From positions 1 to 64,000 of the forward strand of contig MU860143.1 in assembly GCA_033296875.1 (NCBI GenBank): a stretch of 64,000 bases of DNA, in the 5' to 3' direction. Made by a program: the position numbers and the translations under genes. Shown one piece after another: positions 12,226-24,903 of the stretch; positions within the stretch are counted from its first letter, which is position 1; the number at the start of each line of letters is the position of its first letter. The notes below the pieces were generated by a model. That model saw only the letters and a program-made list of their open reading frames with translations. It had not been told where the DNA came from and did not search any database. The stretch is from Achaetomium macrosporum. Its lineage: Eukaryota > Ascomycota > Sordariomycetes > Sordariales > Chaetomiaceae.

Positions 12226-13686
12226 CTTTTCTGATTGATGATGTGCCTTCTTTTTTGATTGGGGGTGACCAAAATGTACTGTCTGCTGCAGATGCGACTT
12301 GGGCCCAGAGAAGGTGTGAGTCGTAACGAAAATTTTGTGAACCTATGAGGGGCCGACTCTCCAACGCCGACGCTCGGAGTGGGTTCTGGCACCTCCTACC
12401 TACCGGTAGGTAATGTACTTACCAGGAGGTATTCTGCTCCCCGCTGTACAGCAGAGACGCCACAAGTTTCAGCTGGTGTGTAGCAGATACATTAGTCATG
12501 TCTCCATTGCCTTGAATCCGGACGCAATGAATTTAATACTGCAGCAATAGTGGAATCTTCGATCCTACTACGGCGTAAACGCGATCTGAGTGACGAGACC
12601 CGGCCCCATTGACCGCCGGCTTGGCGTCGGACCGCTGCCGACACCTCCATCCACGAATGGATTATCTCTCTATGTTCTACTGCAGCTTTTTTTTTTTTTT
12701 GGGGGGGGGGTAGTAGGATGCTTCTTCGGCCTATAAAACAGGGGTCTTTCTTAATATTTTAGTAGTAGTTATTATTTTAATATATCTTTGGCTTGCAGAT
12801 AAGTTTGAAGATAGTAATATTAGTATATATAACCCTAACCCTTTAAGGAATTCTATAGTGCAGGCTTACTGTTAGGTATTCCTGGCGAGGCGGCACTAAC
12901 AGAGCATGCAAGGTGAATACTTTTGGCCCCAGCCTTCGTATCGGCTGATAAAAAAGTCCAACAGTCCGCGTAGCGGGCTGCGCACCCCTAGTGGGATCGT
13001 CAAAAGTGGCTTACAGCACTGACGTTATAGTGCGCCCCGTCTTCAAATCTTTCAGGGATCAAGGTCGATCTACTGGGGTTCCCACGCGAGAACCATATTG
13101 ACGGGATGCTGACAGCAGTTGACCAGCCATGTCTTCGCCTGAGTGTGCATTGGTGCATACTGCTGCGCCTCGACCGGGGAGTCGGGTCCCGGTCGCTTGG
13201 GGTTAGCATTCAGTTGTAACATGCGGGGCGGCCGAGGCCAAGACGCCAGACCCCGCCAACCTGTTGTGGCGAACTGGTCGCTAATAATCTCTTGGTCTGC
13301 TGCTTTTCTGTGGTGCTGATTCCAGGACCCCTGGGTTGGTCATGAGAGCTGACTCGGGAGTGGACTGCTGCAAACCCCGGCCAGCCCGACATGCCCTTGG
13401 GCCCTGGTAAGCTTGAGACACCTCCAGCTTCAATGATTGTCGGGACCCGCCTCGATTGGTTGCCGTGAGTCCGTGACAGAAGGTGGAAAAGCTTATCGAC
13501 CTATCGTGGCTGGCAGGGATATTGGCAGTAAGTCGTCCAGTTGGGCCGCGAGAAGGTCACCAGGGGCTGAGCGTGGGCCCATGCCTTGCCTGCCCGGCGA
13601 CGCGATATTTATCCCCATGCTCTCCACCTGGGAATCGATCGCGGCCTCGATTTACAACATGGTAAGCGAATGATGAAGGCGCCAAG
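12226..13686. other. Gene-poor stretch with AT-rich relic
   Basis: About 1.46 kb lies between the start of gua1 and the Zn2Cys6 gene. It includes the gua1 promoter and an AT-rich block at 12661-12860. The short frames at 13000-13673 have no recognisable content and overlap each other on both strands. Confidence 0.5.
12661..12860. repeat. AT-rich, TA-dinucleotide-rich block (possible RIP relic)
   Basis: The block has a run of 14 T followed by 10 G (12687-12710). It then becomes TA-rich, with many TAG/TAT/TTA triplets, unlike the GC-rich surroundings. It ends with two telomere-like CCCTAA units at about 12831-12844. High TpA with loss of CpA is the footprint of repeat-induced point mutation in Sordariomycetes, so an eroded transposon fragment is plausible. 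No coding capacity remains. Confidence 0.45.
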
Positions 13687-15714
13687 ATGAAGAACAGGCA
13701 GAAGTCGAGAAGCGGTTGCCGGACCTGCAAGCTCAGGCGGGTATGTGTTGTCTTCATTGTCTCACATCAGTGCCTTACACGCACCCTCTGTCACGTACCA
13801 AGGCCTTCATGGAGTAAAATCCACTAACCATAAACCAACTGCCAACAGCTAAGGTGCGATGAGGCGAAACCTGGGTGCCGGAACTGTGCCCAAAAAGGGC
13901 TCGAATGTCCCGGCTATCAGCAGCGTCTGCAGTGGTCTACTAAACACGAGATTCGATCGTCAACAACGCAGGCAAGCGGTCCTGCGAACTTCACACAGCT
14001 CGTCAACGCTGCATCCAAGTCTATTGTCGCCGCCGCGAACTCCACAAAGGTTGCCGAGACTTCTACCCATGATGGACTCAAGACTTCGGTTGTGGTTCCG
14101 ATGTCCACTGGCAGACTCCCTGTCCCACCCGCTACCCCCTCAGCGTCCGCATCGCCTCCCGCATATTCTTGCTCCTCCTCCTCCTCATCTGCGCCCTCTC
14201 CATTGGCCCAGCACAAGGAATCAGCCGCGGCTGTTGAGAGCAATGTTGCTTTGGTTCCCGTGACACCCAGGTCGGAGGCAGCATTGCCTGAAGGGTCTGG
14301 TCAGCCGCCAGAGTTATCCATGTCCCAGCCAGTGGTGGACATCCCAACGTTTCTCATTGAGCACTGGTTCAAATCGGTTTGCTCTTCGTGGTCGGCACTC
14401 GACTCTCAAACCAATCCATATCGGAGGCTGACGGCGAATCTGTGGCACAACTCGACGCCTGTGTTCTACGCCCTGCAAGCGATCTCGGCGGCTTCCCTTG
14501 TCGAGCGACTCCCACATATCATGCATGATACGGCTAGGTCCGCCCCCCGCAGAGCCGCCGAGGCTATCCAGAAAGAGCTTGTCGCCTTTTCCGCTGGGTT
14601 CCGCCCAAAGTTCCCCAGTGAACTCCTCTTGGCGCTGTTTTGCATGAGCTCCTCGATGTGCTGGATGGAGTCTCGCCTGCTCGGACAGCAATTTGTCAGG
14701 CAAGCGCGGGCCGTGCTGAAGTCTTTCGACAGGTCGATGCTGGATATCGAGACGCAGGAGCTACTCGACTTCTTCAATGGCTGTCTTGTCTACGAGGAGA
14801 TGCTCCGCAGCGTTGTGAGCGAGGACGAGATTGACTTCGAACACATGCTAAGTTGGCCAGAGCCAACAAGTCAACGGCCCCTTATGCCAGTGGTTCCGCA
14901 TGCATGGACCGGGGTTTCATCTGACGTTCTGAGACTATTCGGCAAGGCCATGGCCTTGTCTCGCAGATCCCGCACTCGATGGAGGCAGAACGACGGGACA
15001 AGCTACGAGATTCTCCAGCGCGCGATGAAGGACATCGAAGAAGCGACAAAGATAGAAGAGGCTTTGGTGTCGGTCGAAGTCCCCCTGCTTCCAGAATATG
15101 GACAAGCCTCGCCGACCACCAGCCGGCTTCGAGACTTGCATTATGCCACCGAGGCATACCGTTTGTGTGCGCTCCTGCAGCTCTACGAAAGCTTCCCGGA
15201 TCTAAGCACTAAACGGATACCAACCCTGAAGGACGCAGACAGGTCCGCTGTTTGGCATGCGTGGGTATCTCCGCTCGCCTTACATGTCACTGACATTCTC
15301 GCCAAAGTCCCGCCTGGGAGCTTGTGCTGTATCCAGCCTCTCCTCTGCATCTGCGCCGGCAGCGGCCTTCGATATGACAGCAAAGTTCCTCTGGGACGCG
15401 GCCATTGCAGTTATCTTCTGACCCCCGACCCAGAAACACCGAGCATACCAACAACATCCGGCCCTGCCGCTACTGATTGCCCGTTGCCTGGCTCTGGTAT
15501 ATCGGTCAACGCAATCAAGATATCACAAGCCCGCCGATTCGTAATGGACCGACTGGATCAACTCGAGCTCAACCTGCCTCCGAAACCGATTGGGGTTGCA
15601 AAGCAGCTTATGCGCGCTGTTTGGAGCGCATATGATGAAGAGATTGGTCTCAATCGAAGGACACATTGGCTTGACGTGATGAGTTCGACAGGGCTACACA
15701 GTATCTTCGGCTGA
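13687..15714 (+). CDS. Zn(II)2Cys6 fungal-type transcription factor
   Basis: A nuclear regulator of the fungal Zn cluster class, 639 residues, join(13687..13740, 13849..15714). The start ATG follows an in-frame stop at 13663. The basic N-terminus leads straight into the binuclear cluster with Cys at 11, 14, 21, 28, 31 and 38 (spacing Cx2Cx6Cx6Cx2Cx6C). The only intron cuts the cluster after residue 18, a common position in this family. The basic/linker part runs to about residue 80. A Ser/Pro/Ala-rich region follows to about 165, then a helical C-terminal region of the fungal-specific (Fungal_trans_2-like) type with conserved-looking WFKSVCSSW and LLLALFCMSSSMCWM segments. The target genes cannot be read from the sequence; no adjacent metabolic cluster suggests a role. 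Confidence 0.88.
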
Positions 15715-17008
15715 AAACGGTGGCCAGTGCATTTCAAACGTCGGTCATGAGCCGCGCCGGCGCCGTGAGAACCACCATTCAGGGGGCTAGACTCTCCTTT
15801 CGGCTTCCTGACTACACGACAACGTGCCGCTCCGGGGCGCAGGATGCGGCGCCCGCAGTTGTCCCCCCAGTGAAGCACTCAGGCTTATTCTCTATACACC
15901 TACATCGCATAACCTGGAGAGACGATGCCCTTTCGGGTTCGACAGAAGCTGAGTCGTCAGCATTCCACATCACTCCGAGCCTCGTTCGACTTATGGATGG
16001 TAAGTCCTATATGAACATGGGTGGGTAGTGTTTGCATTTGCTCCTTGTTAACAGGTTGGAAGCTAACTTGTTGCCACCAGAACGTCATGGCGGCGATTGT
16101 TCCCATGAATGCCGAATCGAGAGACCACCTAGCGGTTCTCGGCTGAGGCGCAAAGGTCGGAGATTCCGAGAGTCGTAGCCGACCTACATTGCGCCACAGA
16201 GTTGTGTCAGCGCCAGCGAGCCACATGTCCTTTATGGACATAAGTCGGTAGAAGGAGGTTCCATGGCAGAGCTCAGATCTGGACTGAAAACCTTCGGGAT
16301 CGGAAGATGTGTACATACTCGGAGCCGCCGCGGTCGTGCTACTGAGATGGATGTGCATTCTCGAGACAGTTCAGACGCATGTCAGCAACGGACGTTACAT
16401 GCATGTGATTCGGGGCCAACAGGACAGGGGATTCTCGTTGGGTTGGATGAGCAGCACATGAAATCCTTGGAGACACTATGACGGTCAGTCAGGATTGTGG
16501 GAGGGTAGAGCCCACCGTAAGGAGAGAAACCTACCTAGCCCTTGCGCTCAGCATTACAACGGATTTGACTTCGCACGTGCATTGCAAACGTGCCGATTTT
16601 GTCTACTCTGCTCATCACCCTAGGTTCAGATGATTGAATCCCTATTCCGGTATTAATTTGGGCCAACGGTCCTGGCCGCCTGGTATCTTAATCTTAAAAG
16701 CGAACTTTGAAACCATGGGGCAGGAGGGCGTCGCTCGTTCCTTCCGTCTGTGGTGAACGCATACCTGGCCTCCCACGGCGTTGGCGACTCTACCCATTGG
16801 GATCTACTAGTAGGCTGCATGCGGTTGGGTGAAGTGCCTTACCTGCCTGGGGCTCAAAATGGCCTTGCTGCCTGGCCCCAAGAGCGTCGGGGCCCAGTCG
16901 GGTAGAACAACCAAACCGCCGACCTCTAACAATGATGTTGCTTTAAGTCGCCGAGTCACAGCGTCTGAGTGAGAGAACTACGAGAACGCTTCGGTCCAGC
17001 GAAGGAAA
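15715..17008. other. Intergenic
   Basis: About 1.3 kb between two plus-strand genes. Frames at 15720-16028 and 15957-16358 overlap on opposite strands and show no motif. No RNA gene seen. Confidence 0.5.
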
Positions 17009-20000
17009 ATGGAGCTTAACTCTGGAGATGATCTCATCTCGCTGAAAGAGTCCATCCAAAGTCAATACTCGCCATCTACAGGGAGCCCGACCTCCTTCGC
17101 GAACGCTGACGAGTACGCAAGGTGCACTGGGCTGACTATTGACAGCCGATTTTTTGATTGGCGACAGCTCGTTGAACATGACCAAGCCCTTGCCTCTACC
17201 ATCGTTGAGCTGGAAACCGGACAACTTATTGAGACCGTACAGCTCGAGGAATGCGTCTTCCGGGCCATTATTCCTACACCAGAGCAGTGGCAGATACCCG
17301 CTGCGTCACTGCAGATACTTCAGGACGTATGCACAAGGCGCAAAGACGAGGACTTGGCAGACCTTGTTTCAGGGCAATGTTTCCTCGAGACATCAAAGTG
17401 GCAAAGCCTGAAATTGGAAGCTCCTGCGCTCCGCAGTGATCATGGCATTGACTGTCGCCGGCTAACACGACGAGTGAAGTCTTTCCTGAAGGAGCCGCTC
17501 CCGGAGCATCGCCTCCCGCTTCACCCGGTCGACGTTGGTAAGGGGGAAGGGCTCGAGTTCCCCGAAAGTATGGCCGAAATGGGAAAGGCATACGTGCAGA
17601 CTATTGAACAGGAGAACTTGGAAGTGACCAGAGACACGCTTGTGTACTTGATGCAGAGTCTAAGGTCAGATTTGACAGACAATGACCGGCGAACGTTTGC
17701 GAGGGAAACCTCTGCCTACAAAGGAGTATGATGAGCATTGCGAGAAACGGGGAAGTACGGATGACCGCTGACAGGGTACTTAGGTGGGAGCTGGAGAACA
17801 CTTAACACCCCCTTTACGCCCGCTTGCGTCGTCGTCTCCGGAACACTTTGTCCCTGAAGACGAAATCTGCGAGATACCAGAGCCTTCAGATCCCAGTTCA
17901 AGGCTAAGCGAAGATATAGCGGCTTCCGAGCAGAAGGTATTCCAGACCGATCTCGAGTTCTGGGCCGAGGCGCTGGAGAGGGACAATGCGCCTGACAGGT
18001 ACGATGACATCGATAAGTCGGAAATGATTAAGGCGGGCGAGTTCCGATCACCCGTCCTATCATCCTCGCCACAGTCGGTTCCTCGAGATTTGAGACTTGA
18101 CGTTCCTTTGCTTCCATGGAGCGATGATAATGGGGACACCACGGAGACAACAAGAGTCCTTGCTCCAGACGACCTGGCGGAGGCAAAAGAATTGGTAGCG
18201 AGCAGTGACACACTCTCCGGGTCAGACGGCCCAACCGGCCAACTCGTCACACTCTTCCTGGAAAGGGCATCACACGTAATGAGATGCGCCGAGCAGGAAA
18301 GGCTCCAGCCCCTCGACGCCACGGCCCGAGTGCCAGTTCCGGTCCTAGACTTTTCCAACCCTGTTGCAGAATGGGAGCAGCGCCTCTGGGAAGCCAAAGC
18401 CATATTCCAGTGGATCCAGAAAGACACCGACGTCGATTGGCAGCATCCCAAATGGGCACACAACAGAGCCGCCGAGCAGAGGATGGTATGGACACCCCTG
18501 GCCCATATGAAGGAGAAGGAGCTGGTCTCGGAACAGATTGAGGTCGATTCCAAAGCTCTTGATTTCTTCCTGGAGAGAAGCCGTGATTGTGAAGTCCCCA
18601 CCAGCGCCGATTACGCCTATAAGCAGCCCGGCTTGGCAGTTCTCCGGACGGAGGACGATGAGGAGGACGACGAGGACTTCCTCACCCCGCTCGACTCGTC
18701 GACGCGGGCACCACCCAACGATTCTCAACTTATCAATTTGGAAGGAACGGCACCCCTCTTGACGGAGACAGCCTTTGCCACCCAGAGCAATGGCCCAAAG
18801 GCGACCCCCACGGCAACACCACCTCCGCTAGACCTGACGACCCTCCTAAGTGGAAGAAAACGCGTCATCGACGAGACACTTGAGAAGAGGCAGCCGAGCC
18901 AGAGGCGGGAGTGGAATCCAGCAGCGGCCCCTGGAATCGGTGCTACTGAGATCATTGACCCGGCACTGATCCCATCGACCAATGTTCTAAGGGGCTTCAT
19001 GAGCGAATACACCGACTTTGCCCCCCTCGTGGACAACTTTGTTGAGATGAACTTCCCTAAGAAGCCAAAGCTCACGCACAGCTCTTTCTTCAGCCCGTCC
19101 ATCACAATACCATCATTCGCCTTGTCGAAGGCGGACGAAGCAGCAAAGCTGATGCCACCGCCTCCAAAACCAGTACCCGCCCTTGCCCCAGATATCACCC
19201 CACCAAACCTGCCTCCCCGCGTCGTCGTCTCCTCGACCACGTCGAAACTCATAACTCTCCAACTCGAAAAGCTTCTCCCCGGAATTGACCTCATCACGCG
19301 CGACTACGACAAGCACAGACCCTCCGGCTGGGTCCCAGGCATGCGCTTCCCCAACTTGGACGAAGCCGACATCGTCGTCTCCCCGGCCACCGGCATCCTC
19401 CTGACCACTATGATCAAGCTCCGGCAAAAGCCCTTGCCCGGCCAAGCAATCGGAACTAACTCGATCAGCTTCTGCCGCGTCGTCGAGAATGTCGCTATCC
19501 GCTACGAGCGTCTCGTGGTGCTGGTGTCAGAAGGGAACAAGCACAGCGACACTGCCAGTCCGCTGTCCCAGTCCGATGCCAGAGCGCTGGCTGAGTTTCA
19601 GGGATTTGCGGCGGGGTTGCAAACGGCCGACGTGCAAGCAATGTATGTGGGCGGCGGGGTTGAGACGTTGGCGAAGTGGGTGGCTGCCAAGATATGTGAA
19701 TTTGCGAAAGAGGCGGTTGCGGTGAGGGATCTGTTGTTGCCGATCGAGACATTCTGGGAGGTGTTTCTTCGTCGGGCCGGGATGAATATGTACGCTGCGC
19801 AGGTTGTGCTGGGGAGGCTCAAGGTACCGGATAATAGGCCGGCCGTAGGGCGCGGGCGCGGGCAGGTGTTTGGCCTACCATTGTTTGTAATGATGTCTCG
19901 ACAAGAGAGGATCAGGTTGTTTGGGGAGTTGTTTGGCGGGAGGAGGGTCTTGGAGCGTGTGAGCGAGGTTATTGATGAGCGCTGGAAGCAGCAACCGGTC

Positions 20001-20063
20001 GACGAACGGAGTTTCGATCATAAGGCGGAGCCCTTGCGTGGGTTTCACGGTGCCACTCCGTAA
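17009..20063 (+). CDS. Uncharacterised fungal protein with XPF-like/HhH C-terminus (Zip2/SHOC1-like candidate)
   Basis: The model join(17009..17725, 17784..20063) gives 998 residues; the 58-nt intron is phase 0. The N-terminal 240 residues and the following acidic region look helical or disordered, with an EDDEEDDEDF stretch. The C-terminal part is ordered. About residues 715-885 alternate strands and helices in the manner of an ERCC4/XPF nuclease-like fold (for example ADIVVSPATGILLTTMIKL and YERLVVLVSEGN), but the catalytic ERKxxxD signature is absent. About 890-975 (ETFWEVFLRRAGMNMYAAQVVLGRL and the following helices) looks like a helix-hairpin-helix pair. That layout matches non-catalytic XPF relatives such as meiotic Zip2/SHOC1. 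I infer this from pattern only and do not recognise the protein by name. The gene itself is well supported by length and codon use. Confidence 0.7.
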
Positions 20064-20274
20064 TCGCCGATATGGCCGGATGAGATTTGCAGGAGCCGGT
20101 TGCAGGATGTTGGAAACGCTTTGCTATCCTGGACAGACGTTGCTGAGAACCCTTGAGTATATGGCTGTTAGTAAAGTAGCTCCGTACTTCTCTTTATGTC
20201 CAGTTTGGCCAACACCCACTTGTAAGGTCCAAGTAACGACGGGAAAGATAGTGGAATGCCGCTGAGACTTATTC
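20064..20274. other. Short convergent intergenic gap
   Basis: The plus-strand XPF-like gene and the minus-strand WD gene end about 210 bp apart. Only 3' untranslated sequence is expected. Confidence 0.6.
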
Positions 20275-21773
20275 TCACGGTTCGATATCACCTTCGCCGG
20301 AATCATCTCCTCCGCTTTCAGACGGGCCGCTGGCGCCTAAGCTCCAAACCTTGAGGCTCGTCTCCTGAACCACAACCCGGGGCTTCCAGCAGCTCTGCCT
20401 TGTTGTACTCGCTTCCGACCCTGACTCATCCGAGCTATCGGAAGAACTCTCCTCCTCATCCTCGTCCACAATGTTCCACGACCCGGAGCAGGTCGCGACA
20501 ACCGATCCGCTCATATGCATGGCAGTAGCCCCTACCGCCGAGCCATGCGCCTCCCAGTCCCAAGACGGCGTGACGGCGCCCTCCTGATTCCCAACCCCTT
20601 CCCAAGCAACAACTCTCCCGTCCTTCGTCCCAGCCCACACCTCAAACCCTCCCACACGCTCAGTCCCAGGAAACACGTCGCAACTCAACCGCTGATTGGT
20701 CCTACCATCTCTTCCCTCAAGCCAACCCAGCAACCGGTGCGTCCCGCGCAGGTCATACACCAGCAACCCCGTCGCACCGCGCTCATTCACCACCAAGTAC
20801 CGTCCACAAGGCGACCACAAAGTCTGCAGCACCCCCTTCCCGCCCACCCGGGGCCCCTCCTCAGAGGCCGCGCCCGCAACGCTCCACGTCGCGACGCACT
20901 CGCCGCTCCGCATCACATCATACAGCCCCAAGCTGCGCGTCCACGTCCCCGCAGCCAGCAGACCACCACCACCGCCGCCCCAACCCCAACCCCCCGCCTC
21001 ACCACCATCAGCAGCAGCGATAGTAGTAGGCTGCGCCGCCAGCGCCGAGACGGTCCCGCGCATGCCGACGCCGCCGCCCTTGGCCAGGTGGCGGGTCGAG
21101 GGGATGGTCGGGATGGTGAGCAGCGGGTCTGGATTGAGCGTGTCCGAGCGGGAGACGTCGAAGACGGCGATGCGGTTGGTCGTGCCCGCGATGAAGTGTG
21201 TTCCCGGGGCGGGCCAGATCAGGGAGGCCACGGGGAGGTAGGCTTCGGTTTCGTGCTTGACGAGGCGGAAGGAGGCGAGGGGCGGGGGTTGCTGGTTGGG
21301 GTGTGGTGATGTGCTGGAATCATTATCGTCGTCGTCGTCGTCGTCGGATGATGATGGTGATGGGGGGAAGGCGTGGTGGAGGTGGATGGGGTGGTCGGTG
21401 CTGGCTGTGAGGAGGGCCTGTGTCGAGGGATGTTCGAGCGCAAAGTAGGGACAGGGGGCGATGGCGCTGGTTGGTTCGGGGAGGGCAAGGGTGCCGTTGG
21501 CTGTAAGCTCTACAGGTGTCTCCCTCGGTTCCAGGAGGGTCTCAGGCAGCACAAAGGTGCATATGCGGTTTGAGAAGGATGATGTGAAGAGCGTTGTCCC
21601 GTCAGCCGACCTGAGAGTTGTTAGTCTGGGAGCGTAGGAGGACAAGATTACACATACCATTGTACGCTTTTGAAGAATGAGTCCCGGTTGTGAGTCTGAT
21701 CCCTCTTGGCTGGTAAAGACCCATCGGGATTGCTTGTTGAAGCCACGACGCGGAGTGAGGGGCGGTCCATCAT
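20275..21773 (-). CDS. WD-repeat protein, WRAP53/TCAB1-Swt21 family
   Basis: The model complement(join(20275..21610, 21658..21773)) gives 483 residues. The first exon starts MMDRPSLRVVAST and the 46-nt intron restores the conserved FFKSVQWSADGTTLFT. The beta-propeller has typical strand starts such as WSPCGRYLVV and YDLRGTHRLLGWLEG. CPYFALEHPSTQALLTASTD-HPIHLH is characteristic of the family that includes human WRAP53 (Cajal-body/telomerase RNA binding) and yeast Swt21. Insertions of poly-Asp/Ser (about residues 135-150) and poly-Gly (GWGWGGGGGG) sit in loops. An acidic Ser-rich C-terminus ends in GDSGEGDIEP. The biochemical role in filamentous fungi is not established. The gene is divergent from the PQ-loop gene. 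Confidence 0.83.
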
Positions 21774-22239
21774 GTCAATGCCACTCCGGTTTCGTTTGCA
21801 TTCCAGTCATGTTCCAAAGGAGAATCGCGTTTTGGGATCACACCTAAGTGGAAGCCAGGAGATAAGATGCTGGCTTAGGAAATGTATCTCAATCACATCC
21901 ACTGGTGTGAAGAAGGACCTGCTGGGTGTAAGTTAAATGACAAACGAGATCCCAAGCTAACCCAATGCGACTTGCAGCAAGTGGGTCCTGACCCGCATCC
22001 CGCATCCCTGTGGGTCCCTCCCGGCAGGTTAAGCTGCAGCTGGAGCTCCCTGCTGTCCTTCATCTGACAACGCGTCAGGCCAGGGCAACCTCAAGAATCC
22101 TCACACCAGGGCTTTCGTGAGCTTCCGTCTCTCGAAAGCAGACTACTCAATCCCTGCGCCTTAGTTGGGGTGTTTCGTCTTACATCTCTTTCCCCGGCCG
22201 AACTCGTCAATACCTTCAAAACAGACCAATTCCGCCAAG
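21774..22239. promoter_or_regulatory. Shared upstream region, WD gene / PQ-loop gene
   Basis: About 0.47 kb between divergent start codons; both promoters must lie here. No clear TATA box or repeat is visible. Confidence 0.45.
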
Positions 22240-23387
22240 ATGGAAGCCTTGTTGGCTGGAGACCGCTGCGAGGAGCTCCGCGAAGTGGGCGTTGTTAACC
22301 TCATCGTCTCAGTGTACGGTCCATCCGGGAGCATTGAGTCGTCTATTGCTGACATGTTGCAGCGTCATTGTCATCGGGATGCTCATCAGCTACCTTCCCC
22401 AGCATTTCCGCATCATCAATCGCCGCACGTCCGAGGGCATCTCCCCCTACTTCGTCCTCCTCGGTACCACTTCGGCGACCTCGGCCTTCGCAAACATCCT
22501 CCTGCTTCCCAAGTCCCGCCAGGATGTGGCCTGCTGCAAGGAACTTGACTCTTTCCACTGCGTCGCTGGCTTGCTTGGTATTGCCCAGCTTGGTGTTCAG
22601 TGGATCTGCTTCACCTTCATGTGAGTACCTTGATGGCCCGCCCGATTGCAAGCAACAATGACCAACCAGTCGCCTGCGTAGTTTCGTCCTCTTCCTAGTC
22701 TTTTTCCGATATAACTCCGTCGACGATGCCGGCGACAATGAACTGGTGGATGACGGCCAACCCCGATGGCAGACAGCTTTGCTGGTGGCTTCGCTGACCC
22801 TGCTGCACGGCCTCGCCGTCATTGTCATCACGGGCGTTCTGTCTACCGCAGCGAAGGATTACCTCGCCATCTGGGCCAATGTTCTCGGCGTCATGGCGGC
22901 CCTGCTAGCGGGCGTGCAGTACATCCCACAGATCTGGACCACATACCACCTCAAGCACGTCGGCAGCCTCAGCATCCCGATGATGTGCATTCAGACGCCC
23001 GGCGGTTTCCTCTTTGCAGGTAGCCTGTTTGCCAGGCTCGGCTGGGCTGGATGGAGCTCCTGGGGCATCTTCCTCCTGACGGCCACGATGCAGGGCTTTC
23101 TTCTGTACCTGGCCATCTACTACGAGATCCAGTCCCGTACCAGTGGCGCCGAGGCCCCGAAATCACCATCGCCGATCCTTGGTCGGTCGCAGCTGCAGGC
23201 TAATGTCTTCGATGACGACACCCCGGGCCGGTACACCTCGCATCCCGAGATTTACGCAGCCAGTCCGTCTCAGCTGCAGACCATCGTGGACCGCCAGGAG
23301 AGCGATGCCGCCACCGACACGACCCCGCTGCTACGGCCCGGCGGCATCGGTGACCCTCATCGGAACTATGATACCAACCGGAGTTAG
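22240..23387 (+). CDS. PQ-loop repeat membrane protein
   Basis: A seven-helix transporter-type protein of the PQ-loop (SWEET/cystinosin/Ypq) superfamily, 345 residues, join(22240..22313, 22363..22620, 22682..23387). The two hallmark Pro-Gln pairs are SYLPQHFRI (residues 37-38) and QYIPQIWTTY (193-194), each inside a hydrophobic helix. The layout is a three-helix bundle, a linker helix and a second three-helix bundle, then a soluble tail with ETP/SP-type phosphorylation candidates. Relatives move amino acids or act as vacuolar membrane proteins; the substrate cannot be read here. Both introns fall in membrane segments and keep frame. Confidence 0.87.
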
Positions 23388-24903
23388 ATGAACCGGAAGG
23401 ACATACCGTATTAAGGGGCTGGGATTCTCGTTTCCAAGTTTGCGGGAGCCTCAGGGGTTATGTCGGACTCCAATGGCATGCGGCATAATATTCAACTCCA
23501 ACTCCAACCATCGAGTTTCAACGGTGTGGCAATCAACGGGAAGCCTTGGCCGACAGTGTAGGCCTCATTTTGGATGGTTTCCTACACGGATGGTCTAGGG
23601 CATTCGCGTGTGGTCGCTTCAAGGACAGGTATAACCACCCGCCTTACTGGACATTCCCGCACCGAGTGAAATAAACATACTAAGTATTTCCGTCCCGTCG
23701 TTGAGCACCTTTTGAGACGCTGCTCACTGACTTCCGTTCGAGTTAGGTTTGCAAATCGCGAGATTCTGTTCTCGCTGCTCGAATGGAATTCTGAACTCAT
23801 GTAGACGTGGTCATCTTAGCGACTCCCTTGGTATCCGCACCGTGCAAACCTGTTCTGCAGTCAACAATCAGCCGCGGGTTTTGTCTATTTTCAACAAACT
23901 CCTGGCCTCTCTTCCTGGCAACGCTTCCTGTGGTCAGAAGCGAAGCAAACAGCAAAACTAGGACTCAACAACACAACCTTCCTTGTCCTTGTCCGACACA
24001 GGGAATCCCGGATTCTACATTGGAACTTTTTTCGGGCAGGCCTGTCCGAGGAGGGCATCAGCTATGGGGGAATGCAAACATGCACCATGCGATCTGGTGC
24101 GCCGCGCACGAGCTCTGTTCTACACCAATGCGCAAGGCACCTTGGCTTCATTTCCTAGACAACCTGAACAAGGATACTTTGGCCGGTTCCTACAGGTCCT
24201 TGGAGATGAAACATGTTGTGCGTTGCTGAGAACCCATTGCCAATCTTCTTTTCAGGCAAAGTGCTTCGGTCAGCTTGCCTCGTCATTCCTATTGAACGGC
24301 ACGAAACATCAGACATCGCTGGATATTTTCCGGCCGCTGACAGCGGCTGGGTTGCGGGACAATTGCTTTCACAATATTCCGGTTGCAGACTCACCTAGAG
24401 TCGTTCCGGGTGCAACACGGAATGGTTGCGGCCAGCTGCAATGATCTCCGTGCCTGGAACATGACGGTCGACTATCGTGCCCCCTTGTCTATGCAGCACT
24501 TTACCCGCCACACGCAACGCGCTGCGGCCGCACTTCCTGCCTCATCCCAGCCACACTCCGGATGACTTTCGTTTGGTTTCGGGGGGCCATTCCAAACCGC
24601 GTCGTCCGGCTTCTCCCCAGCAAGCGGTCGATCAGGTCCCCCGTGCGGCAGGTGATGCTCGGGCGCTATGCATCACTGACCCCCGTTCGTCATGTTCGCG
24701 GCCGAAGCATTGAACGTCATTATAACCACTATCACGCTGTTTCCCTACTGTTTTGGGCTTCATCCCTTCTGCCAACATTCTGCTCTATCGTGTGCCTCAT
24801 ACTCATAATGTCTGTTGTTTAGTCCTCGCACTACCGCGACCCCCCCGCTTCCGCTTTTCTCATTGAGGCCCCTTACACCGACACCAGCAGGCTTGGTCCG
24901 ACG
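23388..24903. other. Intergenic
   Basis: About 1.5 kb. Frames at 23807-24229 and 23983-24444 overlap in different plus frames without motifs. The part next to 24904 may hold a missed 5' exon of the downstream surface protein. Confidence 0.45.

Noticed and set aside
12831..12844. Telomere end or telomeric array
   Set aside because: Only two CCCTAA units inside an AT-rich block, with genes on both sides.
20515..21309. 264-codon plus-strand frame
   Set aside because: Arg/Pro-rich translation caused by the GC-biased third positions of the WD gene on the other strand.
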